Counted from the stretch's first letter, positions 42,318 through 51,438 are shown. The stretch is 64,000 nucleotides of DNA from Flavobacterium sp. LC2016-23 (GCF_009674775.1 NZ_WKKE01000008.1:124001-188000); one strand, 5' to 3'. The notes: generated by a model not told the origin, from the letters alone. Numbers and translations are program-made.

Positions 42318-43580
42318 ATGATAAAGGAGTTTGTTGATGTTTTAGTGATTGGTGCAGGACCTTCGGGATGTGTGTCAGCGTCTTATCTTCATAAAAACGA
42401 TGTTAAGGTAAAAGTTGTAGAAAAAACAAAATTTCCAAGACTTGTTGTCGGTGAAAGCCTTATACCAAGAGTTATGGATCATTTTGCGGAGGCCGGGCTT
42501 TTTGAGAGTCTTGATGCCATGAATTTTGAAAAGAAATTAGGAGCCCGTTTTATAAGAGGAGAAGAGATTTGTGTTTTTGATTTCAGTAAAAAATTCGGTG
42601 AAGGCTGGGATTGGACCTGGCAGGTGCCAAGAGCTGATTTTGACCACACCATGGCGCAGGAAGTAGTAAGAAAAGGAATTGATCTCGAATTTGAATCGGA
42701 AGTACTTGAAGTTTCTTTTGAAGGCAAAAATTCTAAAACGGTTGTAAAAGACAAAGACGGAAATCTAAAAGAAATTCATGCTAAATTTATTGTCGATTCG
42801 AGTGGATATGGCCGTGTTTTGCCAAGACTTCTGGATCTTGATACACCATCGCAGCTGGATCCCCATTCTTCGATATTTACACACGTAAAAGATATAAACA
42901 GACCGGAAGGCGAGGAAGGAACCCAGATTTCGTTTGATATTCTGGAAACTGAAGTCTGGTTGTGGGTCATTCCGTTTTCTAACGGAAATACGAGTTTGGG
43001 CGTTGTGGGTCCGACCGACTTTATCAATTCGCTTTCAGAAAATAAAGACAATGCCGAGGCTTTGAAAAATGCCATTCAGAAATCAGATTATTATATCAAG
43101 AGATTTAAGGGAACCGAGTTTTTATTTGAGCCGGTGAAGCTGGAAAATTATTCCAGAGCTGTAAAAAGAATGTATGGGGATGGTTTTGCACTGACAGGAA
43201 ACAGTTCTGAATTTTTAGATCCCGTTTTTTCATCGGGAGTTGCTTTTGCAACCGAATCCGGAATGCTGGCAGCAAAATTATACCTGAAAGAATCAAAAGG
43301 GATTGCAGTAGACTGGGAAGCGGAGTTTACCGCCTACATGAAACGCGGGATTGCCGTTTTTACCACTTACGTGAAAGAATGGTACACCGGAAACCTGCAA
43401 ACGCTATTTTTTCACCAGCCGGAAAACCCGGACGTGAAACAAAAAATATGTTCGGTTTTGGCAGGTTATGTTTGGGATGAAGAAAATCCTTTTGTAAAGA
43501 AACACGATAATGTGATTAAAAATATGGCCTATATGCTTAATATGCAAAAGCAAGAAAAGGAAAACCCTAGTGTAAGCTAG
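42318..43580 (+). CDS. Flavin-dependent halogenase-like oxidoreductase
   Basis: This 420-residue FAD protein has GAGPSG (residues 12-17) and VGESLIP (44-50). It also has the flavin-dependent halogenase signature WLWVIP at 214-219 (WxWxIP). Lys72/Lys73 in FEKKLGARF lie where phenolic halogenases have their catalytic lysine. It could chlorinate the phenol or resorcinol ring; chlorinated flexirubin-type pigments have been described as far as I recall. A plain ring hydroxylase is the alternative. It faces away from the lyase gene and shares its 101-base promoter region. The stop codon lies in a terminator hairpin. Confidence 0.82.
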   Translation: MIKEFVDVLVIGAGPSGCVSASYLHKNDVKVKVVEKTKFPRLVVGESLIPRVMDHFAEAGLFESLDAMNFEKKLGARFIRGEEICVFDFSKKFGEGWDWTWQVPRADFDHTMAQEVVRKGIDLEFESEVLEVSFEGKNSKTVVKDKDGNLKEIHAKFIVDSSGYGRVLPRLLDLDTPSQLDPHSSIFTHVKDINRPEGEEGTQISFDILETEVWLWVIPFSNGNTSLGVVGPTDFINSLSENKDNAEALKNAIQKSDYYIKRFKGTEFLFEPVKLENYSRAVKRMYGDGFALTGNSSEFLDPVFSSGVAFATESGMLAAKLYLKESKGIAVDWEAEFTAYMKRGIAVFTTYVKEWYTGNLQTLFFHQPENPDVKQKICSVLAGYVWDEENPFVKKHDNVIKNMAYMLNMQKQEKENPSVS

Positions 43581-43588
43581 GGTTTTTT
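43561..43588. terminator. Bidirectional terminator with stop codon in stem
   Basis: AAAACCCTAG (43561-43570) pairs with CTAGGGTTTT (43577-43586) around a 6-base loop. The halogenase-like stop codon TAG is part of the stem, and the convergent gene ends eight bases further on. Confidence 0.88.
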
Positions 43589-43593
43589 GATTC

Positions 43594-44199
43594 TTATTTG
43601 TATGCTTTTTTAATGATCATTTTCGAAAGTGATTTGGCCGTTTTTGCATAACCTTCTCCAATTCTGGATTCATTACTGTAATTATTTCCCCATTGATCTC
43701 CAGGAGCCTCTTCGCTTGTTATTTCCAGTAAGATCTTTGATTTATTTGCTGTTTCAACAAACTTTAAATTTGTAGTAACTTTTGCCGGCTGTTTCATAAT
43801 TCCGGCATCCCAACCCGGGTAAAGCCATACGGTTTGAACAATTAAAGTGTAAGGCGTATTTAATCCTTCCTGAAAATTAAGATCTTTACCTGCTTTAGAT
43901 AAAACAATGTTTCCGATTTCCAGAAATTTTGGAGTCCAGATTTGTTGTTTTGCTGCAACCCATCTTTTTTCCCAAAGATTTCCGTTTCCTTTTGCTTTTT
44001 GATCTAAATCGGCTTTGTGTTCTTCAACATATTGCGCTTCTGATTTTTTTTCTTTCATCATAGTAAAATTACTATAATCAAATTCGGTGTTGATTTCCTT
44101 TTGATCTTTTAAAAAATCAAAGTTTCCCTGAACAACTTTCATGTCTTGCGCAAAAATAACTCCTGAAATAAAGAAGCATGTAATGATTAATTTTTTCAT
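43594..44199 (-). CDS. Secreted protein of unknown function
   Basis: This 201-residue protein has a signal peptide (MKKLIITCFFISGVIFAQ). The mature part contains NFDFLKDQKEINTEFDYSNFTMM (first part of a DUF4136-like look), then LYPGWDAGIMKQPAKVTTNLKF and a C-terminal ESRIGEGYAKTAKSLSKMI. The central strands could form a small lipid-binding or barrel-like fold. I do not recognise a named family with confidence. It is convergent with the halogenase-like gene and stands alone between two terminators. Confidence 0.7.
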   Translation of the reverse strand: MKKLIITCFFISGVIFAQDMKVVQGNFDFLKDQKEINTEFDYSNFTMMKEKKSEAQYVEEHKADLDQKAKGNGNLWEKRWVAAKQQIWTPKFLEIGNIVLSKAGKDLNFQEGLNTPYTLIVQTVWLYPGWDAGIMKQPAKVTTNLKFVETANKSKILLEITSEEAPGDQWGNNYSNESRIGEGYAKTAKSLSKMIIKKAYK

Positions 44200-44250
44200 T
44201 TTTACTGGTTAATTATTAAGGGTTTAAATCTAAGTAAAATCATTGTAAAT

Positions 44251-44287
44251 AAAAAAAGGATATCAAAAAATGATATCCTTTTTTTTC
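44251..44287 (-). terminator. Terminator after sugar symporter gene
   Basis: AAAAAAGGATATCA pairs perfectly with TGATATCCTTTTTT around a 5-base loop, with A/T runs on both sides. It ends the symporter transcript. Confidence 0.88.
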
Positions 44288-44316
44288 TTCAAAAATAATA
44301 ATAGTAAAAAATTATA

Positions 44317-46002
44317 CTACCAGAATTTAACGTATAAAGCCACGATAACCAATAATGTAATTACGATTAAAACCGTAGTTTGTGGTTTCACTTTAAACAT
44401 TTCAGAGTCTATTTCAAACGCTTTAGGATTTACTTTTGGTCCTGCAAAACTGATTCCAATCATAGCTAACATCGTAAAGAAGAATGATAATCCCATACAG
44501 ATATGGAAAGGGATTTCGAAAGCCCCTTTTCCGTTAGGATAAGCAGTGTATAATAATGTTTCGTTTCCAAACAGCATTGGCGCATATTCGTTGAATAATA
44601 CAGACAATACAAAGCCTAAAATTACACCCACAATGGCTGCAGTTCCGGTAGTTCTTTTCCAGAACATACCAAGGAAGAACATGGCAAAAACTCCCGGGCT
44701 AATAAATCCGGTATATTTTTGGATGTAGGTAAAACCGCCCACTCCGCCAATTCCTAAGATGTCATTCCATGTAAATAAAACAGCCAATAGCATGGCAGCA
44801 AAAACGGCAATTCTACCAATATTTACCTGTTGTTTTTCGCCAGCTTCTTTCTGAATGTATTTTTTATGAATATCTAAAGTATAGATTGTCGAGATACTGT
44901 TTACTTTTCCGGCTAATGATGCTACAATTGCAGCAGTCAGCGCCGCTACCGAAAGTCCTTTTAATCCTGTTGGAAGGAAAGTTAATACAGCAGAATAAGC
45001 ACCGTCTTTTCCTCCTACTAATTGTGGTAAATGTCCGTTTTGATATAAAACATAAGCAGCAATACCAGGCAGCATTACGATTAAAGGCATTAATAATTTT
45101 AACATTCCGGCAAATAAAATACCGGTACGGGCCGTTTGTAAATCAGCACCCAAAGCTCGTTGTGTAATGTATTGATTACATCCCCAATAGTTTAAGTTGA
45201 TAATCCAGATACCGGCAAGGTAAGACATCAGACCCGGGAACGTCAAATATTTATCAATATCAAGTTGAGAAGAAGTTGCTGTTGGTTTTGGAATAATCAT
45301 TTTGAAATGCTCCGGGGCTTCTCTCATTAAAACTTTAAAACCGGCAATAGCATTTTCGCCAACGCCAAAATATTGTCCAACGGTTGTTAATGCAATATAA
45401 GAGGTTACTAAACCACCAATAATTAAAACGGCTACCTGAATAACGTCTGTATAGGCTACCACTTTCATACCTCCCAAAGAGATGAATAAAGCAAATACCG
45501 CCAGACCAACCATGATTACATGCAGATATTCTCCGCCTGCAAGTCCGTTAATAGCAACTGCTCCTAAATATAAAATAGAAGTCAAGTTTACAAAAACATA
45601 TAAAAACAACCAGAAAACGGCCATGATCAATGCAGTCGATTCGTTATAACGGGTTTTTAAGAATTGTGGCATCGTGTAAATCTTATTTTTAAGATATACC
45701 GGAATAAACCAAACCGCTACAATAATTAAAGCAACAGCAGCTAACCATTCGTAAGCAGCAACGGCAATTCCTAAAAAGAAACCTTCACCACTCATTCCGA
45801 TGAATTGCTCAGCAGAAATATTAGAAGCAATTAAAGACGCTCCAATCGCCCACCAGGTTAAATTCCCTTCAGCCAAAAAGTAAGCTTTTGCATCTTGTTC
45901 GTCTTTTTTACGTTTGTGGTAAATAGTAAAACCGTAGGATGCCACTACGATAAAATAGATAATAAAAACCGCATAATCTGCGAAAGCAAGGTTCTGGTTC
46001 AT
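44317..46002 (-). CDS. Sodium/sugar symporter (SSS family, vSGLT-like)
   Basis: This 561-residue protein has about 14 membrane helices. The N-terminal FLAEGNLTWWAIGASLIASNISAEQFIGMSG is close to the vSGLT sodium site and sugar gate, and LNYWGCNQYITQRALGA is the family signature. It imports a monosaccharide with Na+ across the inner membrane. Its position between gal and ara genes leaves galactose, glucose or arabinose open. The promoter carries the same palindrome as the arabinose promoters (46155-46175), which favours arabinose control. It has its own promoter, 201 bases after galT. Confidence 0.92.
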   Translation of the reverse strand: MNQNLAFADYAVFIIYFIVVASYGFTIYHKRKKDEQDAKAYFLAEGNLTWWAIGASLIASNISAEQFIGMSGEGFFLGIAVAAYEWLAAVALIIVAVWFIPVYLKNKIYTMPQFLKTRYNESTALIMAVFWLFLYVFVNLTSILYLGAVAINGLAGGEYLHVIMVGLAVFALFISLGGMKVVAYTDVIQVAVLIIGGLVTSYIALTTVGQYFGVGENAIAGFKVLMREAPEHFKMIIPKPTATSSQLDIDKYLTFPGLMSYLAGIWIINLNYWGCNQYITQRALGADLQTARTGILFAGMLKLLMPLIVMLPGIAAYVLYQNGHLPQLVGGKDGAYSAVLTFLPTGLKGLSVAALTAAIVASLAGKVNSISTIYTLDIHKKYIQKEAGEKQQVNIGRIAVFAAMLLAVLFTWNDILGIGGVGGFTYIQKYTGFISPGVFAMFFLGMFWKRTTGTAAIVGVILGFVLSVLFNEYAPMLFGNETLLYTAYPNGKGAFEIPFHICMGLSFFFTMLAMIGISFAGPKVNPKAFEIDSEMFKVKPQTTVLIVITLLVIVALYVKFW

Positions 46003-46118
46003 TGTTAGTAATAGTTTAAAATTAGTAAAGGTGATTGTTTGTTTTATCGTTTAATACGGTTTAAAATAAATTATGTGTTTTTATTCCGTTATTTTTTTGT
46101 GAAAAAATGATCCAAAGC

Positions 46119-46126
46119 CAAAAATA
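46119..46126 (-). promoter_or_regulatory. -7 box of symporter promoter
   Basis: On the minus strand this reads TATTTTTG. A second fit, TACATTTG, lies at 46155-46162 inside the palindrome. In either case the palindrome would overlap the RNA polymerase site. Confidence 0.45.
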
Positions 46127-46154
46127 GGATAAAAATCCATTTCAACATCAAAAA

Positions 46155-46175
46155 CAAATGTATTTTTAACATTTA
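46155..46175. promoter_or_regulatory. AraR-type operator candidate, symporter promoter
   Basis: CAAATGT-N7-ACATTTA is a near-perfect palindrome of the same length and core as the three sites in the arabinose locus (51475, 51714, 53508). Confidence 0.6.
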
Positions 46176-46203
46176 TAACTGCATTATTACATTAAATGCA
46201 ATT

Positions 46204-47265
46204 TTAGTCCGCTTTTAATTTCGTTTTATAGTGAACATCTGACAATTGTCTTAAAACTTCTGCACTTTTTTCAGGAGTAATATCTCTTTGGGATTCTCCT
46301 AACATTTCGTAGCCCACCATGAACTTCTTAACCGTTGCAGATCGCAATAAAGGAGGGTAAAAGTGCATGTGAAAATGCCATTCCGCATGTTCAAGACCAT
46401 CTGTTGGAGACTGGTGAATTCCCGATGAATAAGGAAAAGAAGTGTTGAATAAGTTATCGTACTTTGATGTAAGCTGTTTTAGTATTGTGGCAAAAGAAGT
46501 CGTTTCATCACCCGTAAAATCGGTAATTTTCCCAAAAGTTCTTTTGCTGATAATCATTGTTTCATACGGCCACGTTGCCCAAAACGGAACCAATGCCACA
46601 AAATGATCGTTTTCGATTACAATGCGTTCCCCCGATCTTAGCTCGGCCTGAAGATAATCTGCCAGCATCGTCCTGCCGTTTTTGTCAAAATAAGTCTTCA
46701 GGTTTTTTTGTGTTTTTTCTACCTGGGTCGGTAAGGATGATTGTGCCCAGATTTGCCCGTGAGGATGTGGGTTGCTGCAGCCCATTACACTTCCTTTGTT
46801 TTCGAAAATCTGAACGTGATTGATGTATTTGATGTTGCCTAAATCAGTGTATTCTTTTTGCCAGGTTTTAATGATAGTTTCAATGCCGTCAATATTCATT
46901 TCCGGTAAGGTGAGATCATGTCTTGGAGAAAAACAAACCACTCGCGAGATGCCGCGTTCGGGTTGTGCTTTAAAAAAAGTATGTTTGATATCTTCTTCAA
47001 ACATAATTTCATCCTGCTTCATGGCAGCGAAATCATTTTCAAACACAAAACTGCTTTCGTATTTCGGATTGCTGACCCCATTGGCACGAACATTCCCCGG
47101 ACAGAGGTAGCAAGTGGAATCATAATTGGGCAAAGCTTCGGTTGAAATAGTTTCGTTTTGTCCTTGCCATGGACGTTTTGCACGATGAGGGGATACTAAA
47201 ACCCATTCGTTGATTAGCGGGTTGAAACGTCTGTGCGGATCTTCGGTAATGTCAAAATTTTTCAT
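46204..47265 (-). CDS. galT: Galactose-1-phosphate uridylyltransferase
   Basis: This 353-residue enzyme has the active-site loop NPHPHGQIWAQ, whose second His forms the uridylyl intermediate. It also has a zinc-binding CYLCPGN and the late EWHFHMHFYPP. It exchanges UMP between UDP-glucose and galactose-1-phosphate in the Leloir pathway. It lies 16 bases downstream of galK and is the last gene of galM-galK-galT. No galE is present in the window. Confidence 0.96.
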   Translation of the reverse strand: MKNFDITEDPHRRFNPLINEWVLVSPHRAKRPWQGQNETISTEALPNYDSTCYLCPGNVRANGVSNPKYESSFVFENDFAAMKQDEIMFEEDIKHTFFKAQPERGISRVVCFSPRHDLTLPEMNIDGIETIIKTWQKEYTDLGNIKYINHVQIFENKGSVMGCSNPHPHGQIWAQSSLPTQVEKTQKNLKTYFDKNGRTMLADYLQAELRSGERIVIENDHFVALVPFWATWPYETMIISKRTFGKITDFTGDETTSFATILKQLTSKYDNLFNTSFPYSSGIHQSPTDGLEHAEWHFHMHFYPPLLRSATVKKFMVGYEMLGESQRDITPEKSAEVLRQLSDVHYKTKLKAD

Positions 47266-47281
47266 TGTAATTCTTGTGGTA

Positions 47282-48442
47282 TTAAAGTAGTGTTGTTCCG
47301 TTTGAGATTTTTACATCATAAAATTTTAATTCAATCCCAAATGTATCTAAATAAAGATTTGAAAACTTACTTTTTACCTCATTTTCGTGACCTTTTTTAA
47401 TCAAATTGATGGTACACCCGCCAAAACCACCACCCATCAATCGCGAACCAACAATTGAATCATCAGATTTTGCAGTATCTACAAGCATATCCAGCTCGGC
47501 ACAACTTACTGCATATTCCTGTGATAACCCGTAGTGAGTTTCAAAAAGCAATGCTCCCAAAAGCTCAATATTTCCGTTGTCTAAAGCCTCACAAGCTTTT
47601 ATGACACGATTAATTTCTTTTATAACAAAATGAACTCTTTTAAAAACAGTCGGATTCATTTTATCCTCAATTCTTAAAAGCTGTTCTTCGGTACAATTTC
47701 TAAAACTTTTTATTTCCGGAAAATAATTTTTTAGGATTAATAAACCTTCTTCACATTCCAGTCTTCTAGTGTTGTATTCTGAGGTGAAAAGCGAATGTTT
47801 TACATTACTGTCCATTAAGATTAACGAATAATCTTTGAAATTAGCATCGTGGTATTCAAATTCTAACGTATTGCAATCCAGTTTAATCACTTTGTCTTCA
47901 ATTCCGTGCACGCTTGAAAACTGATCCATAATGCCACAATTGATACCCACCCAGTGTTCCGCTTTTTGTCCCATTAAGGCAATGTCAGCTTTTGCAATCG
48001 TAAGATCAAAAAGGGCCGCAATACCAAAAAGCATCCCGCATTCTAAAGCGGCAGACGAGGACAATCCCGAACCAACCGGAATATTACTGCTGAAAACACA
48101 GTTGAAACCTTCAAAAGAAAATCCATTATCCTGCAGCTGTTTGATCACGCCAAGAATATAATTCGTCCAGACCACATCACTTAACTTGATTTCCTGCGTG
48201 AGATCAACCTCGAATTCTTCCTTTAAGTCAATGGCGATTATTTTAGACTTTTTACTGTTGTTTTTCTCAAAAGCAAAGCAGATTACTTTATCAATTGCTG
48301 CCGGTAAAACATAGCCGTCATTGTAATCAATATGTTCTCCGATAATGTTTATTCTGCCTGGAGAAAGCACGGTTTTTTGAGGAGAAGAACCAAATGATTG
48401 CTCAAAAAATGCCGTTGTATCCTGTATTAAAATGTCATTCAT
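47282..48442 (-). CDS. galK: Galactokinase
   Basis: This 386-residue GHMP kinase has the galactokinase signature GRINIIGEHIDYNDG near the N-terminus, the ATP loop PVGSGLSSSAALE, and the C-terminal GGGFGGCTINL. It phosphorylates alpha-galactose in the cytoplasm. The product goes to GalT, encoded just downstream; the alpha-anomer is supplied by the mutarotase encoded just upstream (46-base gap). Length and motifs are normal. Confidence 0.96.
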   Translation of the reverse strand: MNDILIQDTTAFFEQSFGSSPQKTVLSPGRINIIGEHIDYNDGYVLPAAIDKVICFAFEKNNSKKSKIIAIDLKEEFEVDLTQEIKLSDVVWTNYILGVIKQLQDNGFSFEGFNCVFSSNIPVGSGLSSSAALECGMLFGIAALFDLTIAKADIALMGQKAEHWVGINCGIMDQFSSVHGIEDKVIKLDCNTLEFEYHDANFKDYSLILMDSNVKHSLFTSEYNTRRLECEEGLLILKNYFPEIKSFRNCTEEQLLRIEDKMNPTVFKRVHFVIKEINRVIKACEALDNGNIELLGALLFETHYGLSQEYAVSCAELDMLVDTAKSDDSIVGSRLMGGGFGGCTINLIKKGHENEVKSKFSNLYLDTFGIELKFYDVKISNGTTLL

Positions 48443-48488
48443 TGTTTCGAAATTGTAAGTGTTGTCTGGTAGTTATAGGCTAAAAATC

Positions 48489-49544
48489 CTAGTTTATATT
48501 TTCAAATCGGTAAACCGTTTTATGCGTGTATTCTTCTCCTTTTTTCAGGATCGAATTGGGAAAATTTTTGTGATTGGGTGCGTCCGGAAAATTTTGTGTT
48601 TCAAAACAAATTCCACTTGACGAATGATAAGCGGCATCCTGCTTTCCTTTTAGTTGGCCAAAACAATTTCCGCCCACATAAATATGAACACTCGGCTGAT
48701 CGGTATAAACACTCATTTGTAAATTGTTTTCGGAGCTGATTAATTTTGCAATAACTTCTATTTTAGAATTCACGACAAAAGAATGATCAATCGGGAAAGG
48801 ACATTTTTTGGGTGTTCTGAAGTCAAATGCATGGCCTGTGAGATCCGTTAAATTTCCTGTCGGAATATTGTTTTCATCTGTTTCCAGCATTTTAACCGAT
48901 TTGATAAATATTTCCTGATCTAAAACGCTCTTATCATGACCGTTGAGGTTGAAATAACTGTGATGTGTCAGGTTAATAACCGTATCTTCGGTTGAGGTCG
49001 CTTTAAATTCTAATTTTAATTCGTTTTCTTCTGTTAATGTATACGTGATGTAGACATGCATTTCTCCGGGGAAATTTTCGTCAGCGTCTTCACTTAAAAG
49101 ACCAAAGGTAATCGCAGGATTTTCGCCGGAAGTCATATTGGTTACATTCCAGACTTTTCTTCCAAAACCAAAATTACCGCCATGCAGCGTATTGCCATTA
49201 TTATTGGCCGGCAGTTGAAAAGCAGTACCATTGATCACGAAAGAAGCATTTTTGATTCTTCCTGCATAACGGCCCACAGTAGTTCCGAAATAAGGCGCAC
49301 TTGGTAAATTATAGGATTCCAGATAAGACTCCAGATTGTCAAAACCTAAAACAACATCTTTCAGCGTACCATTTGAAAGCGGAACCTGCAAAGAAGTTAC
49401 CGTTGCTCCATAATTGATAAGCTGCGCTTTCATTCCGTTTTTATTTGTCAATTCAAAAGAATAGATTTCTTCGCTGTCAGGCATTAAACCAAACAATTTG
49501 TAATCGGATAGATTGTTAAAATGAGATATCTGTTTTATTTTCAT
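48489..49544 (-). CDS. galM: Aldose 1-epimerase, cytosolic
   Basis: ATG 49544 is used, giving 351 residues beginning MKIKQISHF. The open frame to 49598 would add 18 residues that overlap the likely promoter. Family features are NYGATVTSLQVP, FGTTVGRYAGRI, NNGNTLHGG, LTHHSYFNLNGH with the catalytic His, and the catalytic Glu in SGICFETQNFPDAPNH. No signal peptide is seen, unlike the second mutarotase at 57.7 kb. It leads the gal operon and is divergent from the GntR-type regulator gene. Confidence 0.93.
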   Translation of the reverse strand: MKIKQISHFNNLSDYKLFGLMPDSEEIYSFELTNKNGMKAQLINYGATVTSLQVPLSNGTLKDVVLGFDNLESYLESYNLPSAPYFGTTVGRYAGRIKNASFVINGTAFQLPANNNGNTLHGGNFGFGRKVWNVTNMTSGENPAITFGLLSEDADENFPGEMHVYITYTLTEENELKLEFKATSTEDTVINLTHHSYFNLNGHDKSVLDQEIFIKSVKMLETDENNIPTGNLTDLTGHAFDFRTPKKCPFPIDHSFVVNSKIEVIAKLISSENNLQMSVYTDQPSVHIYVGGNCFGQLKGKQDAAYHSSSGICFETQNFPDAPNHKNFPNSILKKGEEYTHKTVYRFENIN

Positions 49545-49597
49545 GTAATTTTTACCAAAAATGAAATCCAAAAATAGAAACATTTCAAAAATACACA

Positions 49598-49614
49598 TAC
49601 CAGTACCTACCAGT
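49598..49614. promoter_or_regulatory. Direct-repeat operator candidate between galM and gntR
   Basis: TACCAGT occurs twice, at 49598-49604 and 49608-49614, ten bases apart (one helical turn). It lies in the divergent promoter region, just upstream of minus-strand -7-like boxes TATTTTTG. It is the best candidate site for the GntR-type protein encoded next to it. Confidence 0.5.
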
Positions 49615-49645
49615 TTTTGTATCTTGCACTCAAAAACTATTTTTT

Positions 49646-50644
49646 ATGAATGTAATTTCTGTACAAAACAATTTAGGTCTTCCGAAATATAAGCAGATAA
49701 TTCTTTCAATTGAGAAGGCTATTGAAGAAGAAAAATTAAAAAAAGGAGACCGCCTGCCCTCCGTCAATAAAGTTTGTCTGGCCTTTTCATTGTCTCGGGA
49801 TACGGTTTTACAAGCGTACGACGAACTTAAAAAAAGAGGGATTATTTACGCCATTCCGGGCAAAGGTTACTATGTGAAAAGCGTTGAAACTACGCTAAAA
49901 CACAGGATTTTTTTACTTTTTGACGAATTGAATATTTTCAAGGAAGACATTTACAATTCGTTCCTGAAAAACATTGGAAAGAATGTTCAGGTCGATATTT
50001 TTTTTCATCATTTTAATGTCAAAGTATTTCAAAAGCTAATAAATGACAGCAACGGAAATTACACCAAATACATTATTATGCCAACGAACTTAAACGATAT
50101 AGTAGATTCTGTAAAAACCCTACCAGTAAATGAAGTAATCATACTGGATCAGACCAATCAGAATTTAAAAGTATATCCGGCCATTTATCAAAATCATCAA
50201 AAAGATATTTTTGAAGGATTGTTTAAAGCAAAAGCAAGATTGAATAAATACAAAAAACTCATTTTGATTTTCCCGGGATTCAGGGAACCGCTTGGAATGA
50301 AACTGGGTTTTGAGGATTTTTGTGCCGCCTATCATTTTGAATACGAAATCATCACTGAATTTACCGGAAGAGAAATCACAACAGGAGATCTTTACATCAT
50401 TCCGAATGACCGGGATCTGGTAAAAGTGATCGAAAGTGCCGGAAAGCAAAGTTTAAAATTAGGCAGCGATTTTGGTATTATTTCTTATAATGAAACACCG
50501 CTGAAAAAAATTGTCGCAAATGGAATTACTACAATTTCAACCCATTTTGAAGCCATGGGAAAAATTTTGGCCGAAATGGTTCTGAAAGGAAACAAAGAAC
50601 AAATCGAGAATAAATCCTCTTTGATTATGCGGAATTCGTTGTAG
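49646..50644 (+). CDS. GntR-type regulator with sugar-binding-protein-like domain
   Basis: This 332-residue protein has an N-terminal winged helix (about 10-78: LPKYKQIILSIEKAIEEEKL, GDRLPSVNKVCLAFSLSRDTVLQAYDEL in pieces, GKGYYVKS). Residues 85-332 resemble a LacI-like periplasmic-binding fold with LIFPGFREPLGM and DFGIISYNETPLKKIVANGITTIS (partial). This layout is that of AraR-like GntR proteins that sense sugars. It is divergent from galM, so it probably controls the gal genes. The effector is not known; it may be galactose or a phosphate ester of it. Confidence 0.85.
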   Translation: MNVISVQNNLGLPKYKQIILSIEKAIEEEKLKKGDRLPSVNKVCLAFSLSRDTVLQAYDELKKRGIIYAIPGKGYYVKSVETTLKHRIFLLFDELNIFKEDIYNSFLKNIGKNVQVDIFFHHFNVKVFQKLINDSNGNYTKYIIMPTNLNDIVDSVKTLPVNEVIILDQTNQNLKVYPAIYQNHQKDIFEGLFKAKARLNKYKKLILIFPGFREPLGMKLGFEDFCAAYHFEYEIITEFTGREITTGDLYIIPNDRDLVKVIESAGKQSLKLGSDFGIISYNETPLKKIVANGITTISTHFEAMGKILAEMVLKGNKEQIENKSSLIMRNSL

Positions 50645-50672
50645 CTCTTGAAGCTGTCTTTTGTTCGTTGAT

Positions 50673-50710
50673 AAAAAAAAATCCTGAGAGCGGAACTTTC
50701 AGGATTTGTT
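50673..50710. terminator. Bidirectional terminator between convergent regulator genes
   Basis: AATCCTGA (50680-50687) pairs with TCAGGATT (50699-50706), with an A-run before and T's after. It lies between the GntR gene and araR, which converge. Confidence 0.82.
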
Positions 50711-50731
50711 TTTGGCTTTTATGTTTAGAAT

Positions 50732-51421
50732 TTACAAATTCAGCACAAAGTCATTCAATAGTTTTTCTTCATATTTTTCTTTATTGAAAGTATACAAATA
50801 AGAACCTTTACGGGAAGAGCCCATATCTTTTTCATCTAATTTATTTAAGATTTCAAGAGAATTAATTTTGCTGATAAAGTTTCTTTTATCCAGTTCTTTG
50901 CTTAGGATGGCTTCATAAAGTTCCAATAACTGACGCATGGTAAACTTTTCAGGCAGTAACTCAAAACCAATTGGTTTTATGGAGGTTCTGTATCGCAGTC
51001 TGCTTATGGCATGCTGCACCATTTCGTCGTGGTCAAAAATTAACTTTGGCATATCATTTATGCTAAACCATTTCGCATGATAATTCTGAATCAGTTCCGC
51101 ATTATGGTTTTCAATATTAATCAGTGCATAATAAGAAACAGAAATAGTTCGCTCCACAGGATCGCGGTCAATCTCGCTGTAGGCATAAAGCTGTTCCATA
51201 TAAATATCATTAAGACCGGTGTAGGTATTTAATATTCGGATAGCAGCATTGTCCAGTATCTCATCGCGCTTTAAAAAACCGCCAATAAGAGACCATTTCC
51301 CCTTCTCAGGCTCAAAGTCTCTTTTGATTAAAAGTATTTTCAACCCCTCATGGTCGAATCCAAAAATGATACAATCTACTGCTAATAAAGCTTTATCGGC
51401 AGAGCTATAAGTGTTTAGCAT
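50732..51421 (-). CDS. araR: AraR, Nudix-type arabinose regulator
   Basis: This 229-residue protein has residues about 10-140 with a Nudix fold and 150-229 with a winged-helix DNA-binding domain. The Nudix box is degenerate: G-x5-E is kept in GFLKRDE, but the catalytic REUxEE reads RILNTY, so hydrolysis is unlikely. The same architecture is known for NrtR and for the Bacteroides arabinose regulator AraR. Context supports arabinose: it diverges from the GH51 gene, and a shared palindrome lies upstream of it, of the GH51 gene and of araB. It probably represses in the absence of arabinose and also controls itself. Confidence 0.88.
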   Translation of the reverse strand: MLNTYSSADKALLAVDCIIFGFDHEGLKILLIKRDFEPEKGKWSLIGGFLKRDEILDNAAIRILNTYTGLNDIYMEQLYAYSEIDRDPVERTISVSYYALINIENHNAELIQNYHAKWFSINDMPKLIFDHDEMVQHAISRLRYRTSIKPIGFELLPEKFTMRQLLELYEAILSKELDKRNFISKINSLEILNKLDEKDMGSSRKGSYLYTFNKEKYEEKLLNDFVLNL

Positions 51422-51438
51422 ATTCTGTTATTTATTGG

